Shown here: positions 27,363 through 35,342 of the stretch, piece by piece | How the letters are laid out: each line of letters starts with the position of its first letter | How positions within the stretch are numbered: the stretch's first letter is position 1 | Assembly: GCF_008329535.1 (NCBI RefSeq) | Contig: NZ_NPKR01000001.1 | Coordinates: forward strand, 1-64,000 | Length of the DNA: 64,000 bases | Origin: Mycolicibacterium sp. P1-18 | Lineage (GTDB): Bacteria; Actinomycetota; Actinomycetes; Mycobacteriales; Mycobacteriaceae | Reading direction: 5' to 3' | The notes under the pieces: generated by a model | What the model was told of the DNA's origin: nothing | Databases searched by the model: none | The model's input: the letters and a program-made list of their open reading frames with translations, nothing else | Program-made: the position numbers and the translations under genes

Positions 27363-28334
27363 CTACCCCACGGATTGGGGCAGCAGCGGGTAGCAGGCCG
27401 TGATCCGGTCGATCCACCACTGCCGCCGCGCGGACGTGGCCGCCAGCCCGGACAGGCGCGCCGGATCCGGGACGACGGCCCCGACGGGCAGCCGTCCGGC
27501 CACCGGCGGGACGGACTCGGTGACGTCCTCGACGAACAGTCCACCGGTGCCCAGCCCGCAGGCGTGGCGCAGGTCCGGCAGACACGCCGCCGCCAGCAGT
27601 CCCCGGGACATGCCGACCGCCGAGTCGAGCGCACTGGACACCACGACGGGGACGTCGATCTGGCCGGCGATGTCCAGCAGTCGCGAAACACCGCCCAACG
27701 GAGCCACTTTGACGACGGCGACGTCGGCGGCCCCCATCCGCACCACGCGCAGCGGGTCCTCGGCCTTGCGGATGCTCTCGTCGGCGGCCACCGGCACGTC
27801 GACCAGACCGCGCAGCTCGGCCAGCTCGGCCACCGTCGCGCACGGTTGCTCGAGGTACTCCAGGGGGCCGTCGGCCGTCAGTGCCGCGCAGGCCGCGGCC
27901 GCCTCGGCGACGGTCCACCCGCCGTTGGCGTCGACCCGCACCAGCGGCACCCGTTCGCGCACCGCGTCGACCCGGGCGACGTCGTCGGCCAGGGTCTGCC
28001 CCCGCTCGGCCACCTTGACCTTGGCGGTGCCCGCCCCCGGGAAGCGGGCCAGCACCTCCGCCACCTGCGACACCGCGACGGCGGGGACGGTGGCGTTGAT
28101 CGGGATCCAGTCCCGCAGCGGCGCCGGTGGTGCGACGTAGGCGGCCTCGATGCCCGACGCGAGCCAGTGCACCGCCTCGTCGGGCGCGTACTCGACGAAG
28201 GCGCCGAACTCGCCCCAGCCCACGGGGCCGTCGATCAAGGCGACCTCCCGAATGTCGATGCCGCGGAACCGAACCCGCATCGGCAGCGACACGACGTGCA
28301 GGCGTTGCAGCAGGTCGTCCAGCGTGGGCGTCAT
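27363..28334 (-). CDS. menC: o-Succinylbenzoate synthase MenC
   Basis: A 323-residue enolase-superfamily enzyme dehydrating SHCHC to o-succinylbenzoate. Catalytic lysines K105/K107 lie in the TAKVKVAE motif. Metal ligands are D135 (RVDANGGW), E162 (EYLEQPC) and D185 (AADES), with K209 in VVKVAPLGG. ATG 28334 overlaps the stop of the upstream FAD oxidoreductase as ATGA, giving coupling. Downstream to bpoC there are about 200 bases with a start-proximal -10 for bpoC, so bpoC-menD is a separate unit. Confidence 0.95.
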   Translation of the reverse strand: MTPTLDDLLQRLHVVSLPMRVRFRGIDIREVALIDGPVGWGEFGAFVEYAPDEAVHWLASGIEAAYVAPPAPLRDWIPINATVPAVAVSQVAEVLARFPGAGTAKVKVAERGQTLADDVARVDAVRERVPLVRVDANGGWTVAEAAAACAALTADGPLEYLEQPCATVAELAELRGLVDVPVAADESIRKAEDPLRVVRMGAADVAVVKVAPLGGVSRLLDIAGQIDVPVVVSSALDSAVGMSRGLLAAACLPDLRHACGLGTGGLFVEDVTESVPPVAGRLPVGAVVPDPARLSGLAATSARRQWWIDRITACYPLLPQSVG

Positions 28335-29581
28335 CGGCCGCTCGCCAGGATGGCCTCCGCGGTGCGGCGCCCGCTGACCAGGGCACCCTGGATCGAGGCG
28401 GTGTCGCGGTGGTCGCCGCACACCCAGGCGCCCTCGGCGGTGCGCACCGGTCGGCGGGCGGCCAACGGCGCCGACTGCTCCGGCAGTGCGCGGGGCACCC
28501 GGTGCCGGACGAGCAGACTCCAGCGCGTCGCGTCGGCGCCGAGGATTCCCGCCGCGTGGGCACGGGTGACCGACTCCTCGGGCGCCGTGCCGTCCGGCGC
28601 CATCAGCGCCGACGCCGCGATCAGATGTCGGCCGGGGGGCGCATAGCTGGGCGCGGCGGCGCTGATCACCGAGGTGTTGAGCACCGGGCCGCGCGGAGTC
28701 ACCCGGCCGTCGACCCACAGCATCGGCGGTCCGGACGGCACCTCGTCGGCCGCCCACCAGTCGGTCACCACGCCGTGCATGGGCGGGGCGGTGAGCCCGA
28801 TCAGGCCGGCGGCGGCCACGGCGTCGGTGGCGACGACGACGTGCCGGGCACGGACGACGTGCGTGCCGTCGCCGGCCTGCCAGCCGGTTCCGTTCTTGGC
28901 AAGCTCGGTGACGTTGCGCTGCAACGTGATCGAGTCCTCGAGACCGGCCGCGAGCTGGCGGGGCAGGGCCTGCATGCCGTCCTCGGGCAGGGCGGGGACC
29001 CCCAGCACGAACATCCGGATCAGCAGCAGCGCAAAGGCGTTGGACGTGACGCCGTCGTCTTCGAGGAGCACGCCTGCCAGGAACCGGTCGATCACGCGCC
29101 GGAGTTCACCGGAGACCCCGGCGCGGTCCAGCGCCGCCCGCAGCGAGGTGTCGGCGTGGCCCCGGGCCGTGAGCCTGCTGGGCCGCAGCGCCGCGGCCGC
29201 CCAGCGCGCCACCGCGACGACGTCCCGGGGGCCGAGTCCGCCACTGGCCAGCATCGCGGGCACCTTCGTCGGCGAGCGCAGCGGATGCACCCACACCGCG
29301 GTACCGGTCTCGCGCCGCACCGCGACGCCCGCGCCAAAGGGTTGCAGCCGCAACGCGTCCACGTCGACGGCGTGCTTCAGCTCGGGGTAGGCCGGGTTGA
29401 GCACCTGGAATCCGCGGTCGCACCGGAAGCCGTCGACCACGTCGGTGCGGATCCGCCCGCCGACGGCGTCGGACGCCTCCCAGACCCGCACGTCGCGGCC
29501 TGCGCTGCGCAGCACGGCCGCGCAGCGCAAGCCGGCCAGTCCCGCGCCGATGATCAGGACGTCGGTGTCGTCAACGCTCAT
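28331..29581 (-). CDS. FAD-dependent amine oxidase/phytoene desaturase-like oxidoreductase
   Basis: A 416-residue flavoprotein. The dinucleotide motif is VLIIGAGLAGLRCA, followed by the amine-oxidase DAVGGRIRTDVVDGFRCDRGFQV signature and a C-terminal FAD contact in WVCGDHRDTASIQGALVSGRR. The substrate is not evident; a terpenoid, polyene or amine is possible. It sits between the TetR gene (11-bp overlap) and menC (4-bp overlap), so TetR-oxidoreductase-menC form one operon. The oxidoreductase is not part of the menaquinone pathway as known. Confidence 0.88.
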   Translation of the reverse strand: MSVDDTDVLIIGAGLAGLRCAAVLRSAGRDVRVWEASDAVGGRIRTDVVDGFRCDRGFQVLNPAYPELKHAVDVDALRLQPFGAGVAVRRETGTAVWVHPLRSPTKVPAMLASGGLGPRDVVAVARWAAAALRPSRLTARGHADTSLRAALDRAGVSGELRRVIDRFLAGVLLEDDGVTSNAFALLLIRMFVLGVPALPEDGMQALPRQLAAGLEDSITLQRNVTELAKNGTGWQAGDGTHVVRARHVVVATDAVAAAGLIGLTAPPMHGVVTDWWAADEVPSGPPMLWVDGRVTPRGPVLNTSVISAAAPSYAPPGRHLIAASALMAPDGTAPEESVTRAHAAGILGADATRWSLLVRHRVPRALPEQSAPLAARRPVRTAEGAWVCGDHRDTASIQGALVSGRRTAEAILASGR

Positions 29582-30203
29582 GGGTAGCCGCTCTCTCCGG
29601 TTGGAACAGGGTGGTCATCAGCGCCGCCGCACGGGCGATGTCGGCGACCGGGCCGTCTTCGGCGGCCGCGGGCGTCCTGGCCGCCCACCGGTCGAAGCCG
29701 GTGCGCAGGATCGTCAGCGCGAGTGCGGCGATGAAGACGGCCGTCTCGTCGTCGGCCGGCACGTCCAGTCGGGCGGCGACCAGGCCGGCGACGCCACGCT
29801 GGAAGGCCTCGAGCTGCGCGAGCATGGCCGCCAGCACCCCCGGGTGGGCCTGCGCCACCGCGAGCACGGCGTGCAGTTCGCCGCGGCTGGGCGGGTCGTG
29901 GGCCAGGGTGGCTGCGAGCAGGTCCACCAGCTCGGCCAAGAGGTCGGGGTAGGTCACTGCGCCACCGGTGGTGAAGTGCGAGACGTCGGCGGCCGACAGG
30001 TCGAAGGGCCCGTGGACGATTGCGGCTTCCTTGGTCGGGAAGTAGTTGAAGAACGTGCGCGGCGCGATGCCCGTCGCCTTGCTGATCGCCTCGACGGTCA
30101 CCGTCTCGAAGCCGTTCTCGCGGGCCAGCCCCAGTGCGGCGAGGTGGATGTCACGGGCGGTTTCGCGTCGCCGTCGCGCGCGGAGGCCCTCCGGTGTCGT
30201 CAC
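29571..30203 (-). CDS. TetR-family transcriptional regulator
   Basis: A 210-residue regulator. The N-terminal HTH is RRRRETARDIHLAALGLARENGFETVTVEAISKATGIAPRTFFNYFPTKEAAI, and the helical ligand-binding domain is not recognised. A minus-strand TACGAT (30215-30210) lies seven bases before GTG 30203, so a leaderless mRNA is likely; the upstream frame to 30770 is a shadow. It diverges from the acyltransferase gene across a palindromic operator. The cotranscribed oxidoreductase and menC would be under its autoregulation. Confidence 0.9.
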   Translation of the reverse strand: MTTPEGLRARRRRETARDIHLAALGLARENGFETVTVEAISKATGIAPRTFFNYFPTKEAAIVHGPFDLSAADVSHFTTGGAVTYPDLLAELVDLLAATLAHDPPSRGELHAVLAVAQAHPGVLAAMLAQLEAFQRGVAGLVAARLDVPADDETAVFIAALALTILRTGFDRWAARTPAAAEDGPVADIARAAALMTTLFQPERAATHER

Positions 30204-30229
30204 CGTGCGATCGTACACAGGCCGCACTC

Positions 30230-30246
30230 CTTGCAGTCTGTGCAAG
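30230..30246. promoter_or_regulatory. TetR-type operator between divergent genes
   Basis: CTTGCAGTCTGTGCAAG is a 6-5-6 perfect palindrome. It lies in the -35 zone of the acyltransferase promoter (-10 TACACT at 30264-30269) and upstream of the tetR -10. Binding by the adjacent TetR is inference. Confidence 0.6.
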
Positions 30247-30275
30247 ACATGCCGAGCGCGCACTACACTCGGCTG

Positions 30276-31097
30276 ATGCCATTGATCGAGCTGTCCACGT
30301 ACCAACGGTGGATCGAGACCGTCGCGGACCGCATCGATCCGCTCGTCTCGGCGACCAAGCCCTACCTCGACGGGCTGGACAACCTTCCCGACGACGGCCG
30401 CTTCCTCCTCGTCGGCAACCACACCCAGGCGGGCACCGAGGCCCTCCTGATTCCGTACGTGGTGCGACGCCAGATCGGCATTCGGGTGCGGCCGCTCGCC
30501 GACCGCCGGTTCGGCAACGTCAAGGGCGTACCCGCCGCGTTGTTCGCCGCCGCCGGCGCGGTGATCGGGACGCCCGAGACGGCGCGCGAACTGATGACCG
30601 CCGGCGAGCCCATCCTGGTGTTCCCCGGCGGCGGGCGCGAGATCGGCAAGGCCCGCGACCAGCTGTACACGCTGATGTGGCAGGGCCGCAACGGATTCGC
30701 CCGGCTCGCGGTGGAGCACGACTACCCGATCGTTCCCGCCGCGCTGGTCGGCGGTGACGACGCCTACCACGTGCTCACCACCAGCGACGGCCGCTGGGCG
30801 CGCTGGTCCAAGCCGCTCGCCGCACGGCTGACCGGCACCACCGACATGGGAATGCCGCTGATGCGGGGCATCGGACCGACGATGATCCCGCGCCCGCAGC
30901 GCACGTATCTGCGCTTCGGCGCGCCGATCGACACCACCCGCCCCAAGGGAGCGGTCGCCGAGAAGTGGACGGCGACGGTGCGCGAAAAGGTCAAGGTGGC
31001 GCTCGAGGGTGAGCTGGCCGCACTGCTGGAGATCCGCGAGGGCGATCCCTACCGCCAGCTCGCGCCGTGGGCGCGCTGCGCGGCCGTCTCGCCCTAG
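30276..31097 (+). CDS. PlsC-like 1-acylglycerol-phosphate acyltransferase family protein
   Basis: A 273-residue protein of the lysophospholipid acyltransferase superfamily. It has VGNHTQAGTEALLIPY where NHx4D is expected and FPGGGREIGK in place of FPEG. The catalytic His is present, but the Asp position holds Thr with Glu next to it, so activity may differ from classical PlsC. TACACT at 30264-30269 sets the transcript start at ATG 30276; ATG 30249 upstream would lie before that promoter element. It is convergent with the FadD gene. Confidence 0.82.
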   Translation: MPLIELSTYQRWIETVADRIDPLVSATKPYLDGLDNLPDDGRFLLVGNHTQAGTEALLIPYVVRRQIGIRVRPLADRRFGNVKGVPAALFAAAGAVIGTPETARELMTAGEPILVFPGGGREIGKARDQLYTLMWQGRNGFARLAVEHDYPIVPAALVGGDDAYHVLTTSDGRWARWSKPLAARLTGTTDMGMPLMRGIGPTMIPRPQRTYLRFGAPIDTTRPKGAVAEKWTATVREKVKVALEGELAALLEIREGDPYRQLAPWARCAAVSP

Positions 31098-31101
31098 ACC
31101 C

Positions 31102-32664
31102 CTACACCTTGCGGCCGGCCGCCTCCCAATGTGGTTGCCGCAGATCCTTCTTCAAGATCTTGCCGGTGGGGTTGCGGGGCAGCTCGTCGACGATGTCGAT
31201 CGTCCTCGGGCACTTGTACCCGGCCAGCCGCTCCTTGGCCCAGCTGATCAGCTCCTCGTCGGTCACCTCGCCCTCGAGCGAGACGACGGCCTTGACCGAC
31301 TCACCCCACTTCTCGTCGGGCACCCCGATCACGGCGACCTCGGAGACGGCGGGGTGCTCGGCCAGCACCCGCTCCACCTCGATCGAGTAGACGTTCTCAC
31401 CGCCGGTGATGATCATGTCCTTGAGCCGGTCCTCGACGAAGATGTAGCCGTCGCCGTCGACCCTGCCGATGTCCCCGGTGCGGAACCAGCCGTCCTCGGT
31501 GACGGCCTCCTTGGTCGCGTCGGGCTTGTTGTGGTAGCCCTTCATCAATTGCTTTGACCTGAACCACAATTCGCCCTGCTTGCCCGGCTCGACGTCCTCC
31601 AGGCTGTCCGGGTCGACCACCCGCACCTCGGCACCCGGGACGACGCGGCCGGCGCTGCCCATCCGCTCCTCGTCACCGCTGCGGTGATCCTCCGGGGCCA
31701 GCAGGCTGATGACGCCGCCCACCTCGGTCAGCCCGTAGGCCTGGATGAAGTCGGTGTCGGGCCACGCCTCGAGTGCCTTGCGCAGCAACGGCAGCGGCAT
31801 CGGCGACGCGCCGTAGCCGTAGGTCTTCAGGGCCGCGAACAACTTGACCGCGTCCTCACCGGACTCCAGCACCTTGGCCAGCACCGCCGGCACCAGGAAG
31901 GTCCGGTTGGCGCCGGAGAGGATGCCGCCCGCCAACTGGGCGCCGTCGACGTCGCGGGTCATGTAGCTCGCCACCCCGGTGTGCAACCCCAGCTGCATGT
32001 ACGACGACCCGCCCACGTGGAACAGCGGCATCGCGACCAGGTTCTTGTCACCCTCGTCGAGTTCCCATCCGGCGAAGGCGCTTTCGGTGTGCGCGATCAG
32101 GTTGGCCTGCGTCAGCGCGACGCCCTTGGGCCGGCCGGTGGTGCCGGAGGAGTACATGATGATGGCGACGTCGTCGGGCTCTACGTCCTCGGACCGGTCG
32201 ACCGGGGTGGCCGCGGCCAGCATCGCCTCGTACTCGTCGCCGTCGCCACCGTCCGGACTGACCTCGACGACCTTCTCCAAGCTCGTCAACTTGTCCCGGA
32301 TCTTGTCCACGCCCGGCTTGAGCTCCGACCCGACGATCAGCACCTTGGCGCCGGAATCGTTGAGCACGTAGTCCATCTCGTCGGCCGCCAGCCGGAAGTT
32401 GATGATGGCGGTGGCCGCTCCGATGGACGCTGCCGCCAGGGTGGTCTCGACACAGGCCGGATGGTTCTTGTCGAGGAACGCGACCACGTCACCACGGCGG
32501 ACGCCCATCTCGCTCAGCGCGCCGGCCAGGTGGCGGATGCGGTCGTACCACTGCGACCACGTCCACGTCCGGTCCTTGAAGGTGACGGCTTCGTCGTCGG
32601 GCTTGGTCTCAGCCCAGTGAGCGGTGCGTTCGTCGAGGAATCGAGGTGTTGGCAACTCTGACAT
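31102..32664 (-). CDS. Fatty-acid-CoA ligase (FadD-type)
   Basis: A 520-residue adenylate-forming enzyme activating a carboxylic acid to its CoA ester. The P-loop is MYSSGTTGRPKGVAL, with YGLTEVGG and the hinge/linker motif GDIGRVDGDGYIFVEDRLKDMIITGGENVYSIEVE. The catalytic lysine is in RNPTGKILKKDLR. ATG 32664 gives MSELPTPRFLDERTAHWA; the frame to 32781 has no support. Chain-length preference cannot be read from the sequence. It is distinct from the fadD8 copy further right. Confidence 0.92.
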   Translation of the reverse strand: MSELPTPRFLDERTAHWAETKPDDEAVTFKDRTWTWSQWYDRIRHLAGALSEMGVRRGDVVAFLDKNHPACVETTLAAASIGAATAIINFRLAADEMDYVLNDSGAKVLIVGSELKPGVDKIRDKLTSLEKVVEVSPDGGDGDEYEAMLAAATPVDRSEDVEPDDVAIIMYSSGTTGRPKGVALTQANLIAHTESAFAGWELDEGDKNLVAMPLFHVGGSSYMQLGLHTGVASYMTRDVDGAQLAGGILSGANRTFLVPAVLAKVLESGEDAVKLFAALKTYGYGASPMPLPLLRKALEAWPDTDFIQAYGLTEVGGVISLLAPEDHRSGDEERMGSAGRVVPGAEVRVVDPDSLEDVEPGKQGELWFRSKQLMKGYHNKPDATKEAVTEDGWFRTGDIGRVDGDGYIFVEDRLKDMIITGGENVYSIEVERVLAEHPAVSEVAVIGVPDEKWGESVKAVVSLEGEVTDEELISWAKERLAGYKCPRTIDIVDELPRNPTGKILKKDLRQPHWEAAGRKV

Positions 32665-32695
32665 GAGCGCCAGCGTGCCATGACGTGACCGGCGG

Positions 32696-34303
32696 CTAGT
32701 CAGATTTCGAATAAACACGGCGTCCTGCCAGGTACGTGGCGCGGACCTCCAGGTCGGCGACGCTCTCCGGCGGCACGGCACGCGGATCGGCCGACAGCAC
32801 CACCAGGTCGGCGTACTTGCCCACCTCGAGCGAGCCGATCACGTCGTCGGAGAACAGCTGCCAGGCCGCGTCCAGCGTCTGCGCGCGGATGGCCTGCTCG
32901 ACGGTGATGCGTTGTTCCGGTCCCAGCACCCGTCCACTGGGTGCGGTGCGGGTCGCCGCGACGCTGATGTTGCGCAGCGGCTCCTCCGGCGTGACGGGCG
33001 GATCGTTGTGCAGCGAGACCCGCATGCCCGTGGCGAGCGCCGAACCCACCGGCATCCACCGCGCCGCGTGGTCCTCGCCGAACAGCCCGTCGGCGAGGAC
33101 GTCACCCCAGTAGTGAATCTGGTCGACGAAGATGCTGCACGTGACGCCCATGTCGTGTGCGCGTTGCAGTTGCGCGTCGGTGATGGCGCCGACGTGCTCC
33201 AGCCGCAGCCGGTGATCCTCACGCGGATGTGCCTCCAGCGCTTCCGAATACACGTCGAGGATGGTGTCGACGCCGTTGTCGCCCTGCACGTGGCAGGCCA
33301 TCTGCCAGCCGAGCGGCAGATACGCGGCGACGATCTCGGTCAGCTGCTCGCGGGTGTAGTTGGCATGCCCGCACGACCCGGGCGTCACGCCGATCGAGCG
33401 GGTGGCGGCGGTGTCCAGATACGGGAACGACAGGTCGACGTTGCCGATCCACGGCGACCCGTCCACCCAGATCTTGATGCCGACCTGCCGCACCACGTCA
33501 TCGCCGTCGCCGGGCACCGCGGTGGTCGTCATCGCCGCGGTCGACATCTCGTAGGTGCGCAGCCGCACGGTCAGCTCGCCACGCAGCGCGTCCAGCACCG
33601 GGCGGAACATCGGGTCGAACGCCATCTCCGAACACGTCGTCAGGCCGGCCCGGTTCAGCCGCGCGCACTCGGCGAGCAGCATGGCGGGGTAGCCGTCGCG
33701 GTCGATCGCCCCGCCGATCAACGGGAACACCGCGCCCGTCTCCTCGGCGGTGCCGTCGAGCTCGCCCGCGGCGTCTCGGCCGTACCGCGCGCCCTTGGGA
33801 TCCGGGGTGTCCCGGTTCAGCCCGAGCGTCCGCGCGGTCACGGAGTTGAAGAACGCCTTGTGCCCGGAGTTGTGCACGATCACCAGCGGCGTCTCGGGCG
33901 CCATCCGATCCAGCCACGCCAGCGTCGGCTCGGGCAACCCCACCTGCAGCAGCGGATCCCACCCGTTGAGGTAGGCCCCCGACTCGCCACGGGCGGCGAC
34001 CTCGCGGGTGACCGCCGCGAGGACCTCGTCCGCGCTGCCCATGGTGACGGGCCGGACGTCGACGATGCGGCCGGCCAGCACCATGGCCTCCATCAGCGGG
34101 TGCCCGTGCGCCTCGATCAGGCCGGGCATGACGCAGCCGTCGCCGAGCTCGACGACCACGGTCTCGGGACCCACCCACACCTGAACCTCGGCCCGGTCAC
34201 CGACGGCGACCACGCGGCCGTCGGCGACGGCGAGCGCGCCCGCGGTGGGCAACGCGTCGTCGACGGTCAGGACGGTGCCGAAGAAAGCCAGGTCAGCGGG
34301 CAT
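32696..34303 (-). CDS. Amidohydrolase (YtcJ-like, Rv0552-like)
   Basis: A 535-residue metal-dependent amidohydrolase of the amidohydrolase-3 group. It has the metal motif PGLIEAHGHP near residue 60 and HNSGHKAFFNS, a GHANYTREQL segment, CHVQGDNGVDTIL and LRLEHVGAI, and a C-terminal NDPPVTPEEPLR and YADLVVL. The substrate is unknown. The start is ATG 34303 with GAGG about ten bases upstream. It corresponds in position and length to Rv0552. Confidence 0.9.
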   Translation of the reverse strand: MPADLAFFGTVLTVDDALPTAGALAVADGRVVAVGDRAEVQVWVGPETVVVELGDGCVMPGLIEAHGHPLMEAMVLAGRIVDVRPVTMGSADEVLAAVTREVAARGESGAYLNGWDPLLQVGLPEPTLAWLDRMAPETPLVIVHNSGHKAFFNSVTARTLGLNRDTPDPKGARYGRDAAGELDGTAEETGAVFPLIGGAIDRDGYPAMLLAECARLNRAGLTTCSEMAFDPMFRPVLDALRGELTVRLRTYEMSTAAMTTTAVPGDGDDVVRQVGIKIWVDGSPWIGNVDLSFPYLDTAATRSIGVTPGSCGHANYTREQLTEIVAAYLPLGWQMACHVQGDNGVDTILDVYSEALEAHPREDHRLRLEHVGAITDAQLQRAHDMGVTCSIFVDQIHYWGDVLADGLFGEDHAARWMPVGSALATGMRVSLHNDPPVTPEEPLRNISVAATRTAPSGRVLGPEQRITVEQAIRAQTLDAAWQLFSDDVIGSLEVGKYADLVVLSADPRAVPPESVADLEVRATYLAGRRVYSKSD

Positions 34304-34430
34304 GCCGACATCCTCGCAGAGGCCGCCGGAGAATGTGCCGCGATTCCGGCGCCCGGCTGTTCGGGCGCCGCCGCCGCGCAGGTGTCCGCCACTTCACACC
34401 GTGCCGCGCCAATGTCAGTTCGCCTGAACG

Positions 34431-34455
34431 GTTTTCGACGACGAACCACGGGTAT
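34431..34455 (+). promoter_or_regulatory. Candidate SigF promoter
   Basis: GTTT (34431-34434), 15 bases, GGGTAT (34450-34455): the best SigF-like site in the window. It would give a leader of about 60 bases to the MPT63-like gene. Confidence 0.65.
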
Positions 34456-34523
34456 CGGTTCTCCCGTCCGAGGCTGAAGCCGACGGCGCGGACGAAGGTG
34501 AGGCAACAGAGAGGAGCACGAAC

Positions 34524-34988
34524 ATGCAGAAGTCACGTTGGATGGCGATGGCAGTGGCCCCGCTCGCGGTGGCCACGATCGGCCTGTCGGCGGCGGGTGA
34601 GGCAAGCGCGACGACGGTGACCGGATTCGGAACCATGCAGACGCTCGACGGGCCGGCTGGCGACATCGGCTACACCGTCAAGGATCTGCGGCCCAGCAGC
34701 GACCGGGTGCCGGTGCCGGTCAACGGCCGGCTCTACGAAGCCACCACCACGGCACAGGCCGTTCGCGGTTCGGTGCAACCGGTGATCCCGCAGTTCAACG
34801 CGCGCGCCGCAAACGGCAACACCTACCCGGTGCTGTTCCAGGCCGCGACTCCGCAGGGTCTGGACCCGCAGGCGCTCAACCAGGGCGACTCGCACACCGG
34901 CAAGCTGTACTTCGACGTCACGGGTGCCGATCCCAACAGCGTCGTCGTCAACAACGGCGCCGAGGACCTGTTGATCTGGGTCCGGTAG
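34524..34988 (+). CDS. MPT63-family secreted protein (DUF1942)
   Basis: A 154-residue exported protein. The signal peptide MQKSRWMAMAVAPLAVATIG ends at an AxA near residue 30. The mature beta-sandwich shares the MPT63 landmarks GxTVKDLRPSS, NGRLYEATTTAQAVRGSVQPVIPQFNARAANGNTY and the end HTGKLYFDVTG...NNGAEDLLIWVR. MPT63 (Rv1926c) is an immunogenic secreted protein of unknown role in mycobacteria. ATG 34524 follows AGAGGAGCA. A SigF-like promoter upstream suggests stationary-phase or stress expression. Confidence 0.9.
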   Translation: MQKSRWMAMAVAPLAVATIGLSAAGEASATTVTGFGTMQTLDGPAGDIGYTVKDLRPSSDRVPVPVNGRLYEATTTAQAVRGSVQPVIPQFNARAANGNTYPVLFQAATPQGLDPQALNQGDSHTGKLYFDVTGADPNSVVVNNGAEDLLIWVR

Positions 34989-34994
34989 GACCCC

Positions 34995-35028
34995 GGCCCG
35001 GCGCCGCCACCGACGGTGGTGCCGGGTC
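34995..35028. terminator. GC-rich hairpin between convergent genes
   Basis: CCCGGC (34997-35002) pairs with GCCGGG (35021-35026). An inner CCACCG/CGGTGG stem (35007-35012 with 35014-35019) is separated by a small internal loop. It lies between the MPT63-like stop and the DUF3253 stop, so a bidirectional terminator is likely. Confidence 0.5.
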
Positions 35029-35032
35029 CCGG

Positions 35033-35275
35033 TCACCGGATGCGGATCCGGATCGGACCACGCCACGGTTGGTCGGGATCGAGGACGGTGCCCTTCTGGC
35101 TGATCTCGACGTCGCCCGCCCTGGCCAGCTCCCGCGCGACGTCGCGGGCGTCGTCCATCAGGTCGCGCCAGTCCTCGCCGCCGATCGCCCGCGCCGCGTC
35201 GGACGGGCAGATGGTCTTTGCCGGCCCCCGATCGCGGGCCAGCTCCAGGATGGCGGTGCGCAGTCGCTGGTTCAC
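35033..35275 (-). CDS. DUF3253 small protein
   Basis: An 80-residue protein with a winged-helix-like pattern: LRTAILELARDRGPAKTICPSDAARAIGGEDWRDLMDDARDVARELARAGDVEISQKG. The SDAAR...EDWR...MDxVR pattern is that of DUF3253, often found with DNA-related or stress genes but of unknown function. GTG 35275 follows TGGAGGG. It diverges from fadD8. Confidence 0.88.
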   Translation of the reverse strand: MNQRLRTAILELARDRGPAKTICPSDAARAIGGEDWRDLMDDARDVARELARAGDVEISQKGTVLDPDQPWRGPIRIRIR

Positions 35276-35318
35276 GCCCTCCAGTCAAGCCCGATTCCGC
35301 GCCCCTTGCCATCATTTC

Positions 35319-35336
35319 TGTAACACGTTCTAATCT
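35319..35336 (+). promoter_or_regulatory. fadD8 leaderless promoter with KstR-like box
   Basis: TGTAACACGTTCTA (35319-35332) fits the KstR consensus TNNAACNNGTTNNA and overlaps the -10 TAATCT (35331-35336). A possible -35 TTGCCA is at 35306-35311. Repression by a KstR-type regulator is inference. Confidence 0.5.
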
Positions 35337-35342
35337 GATGCC

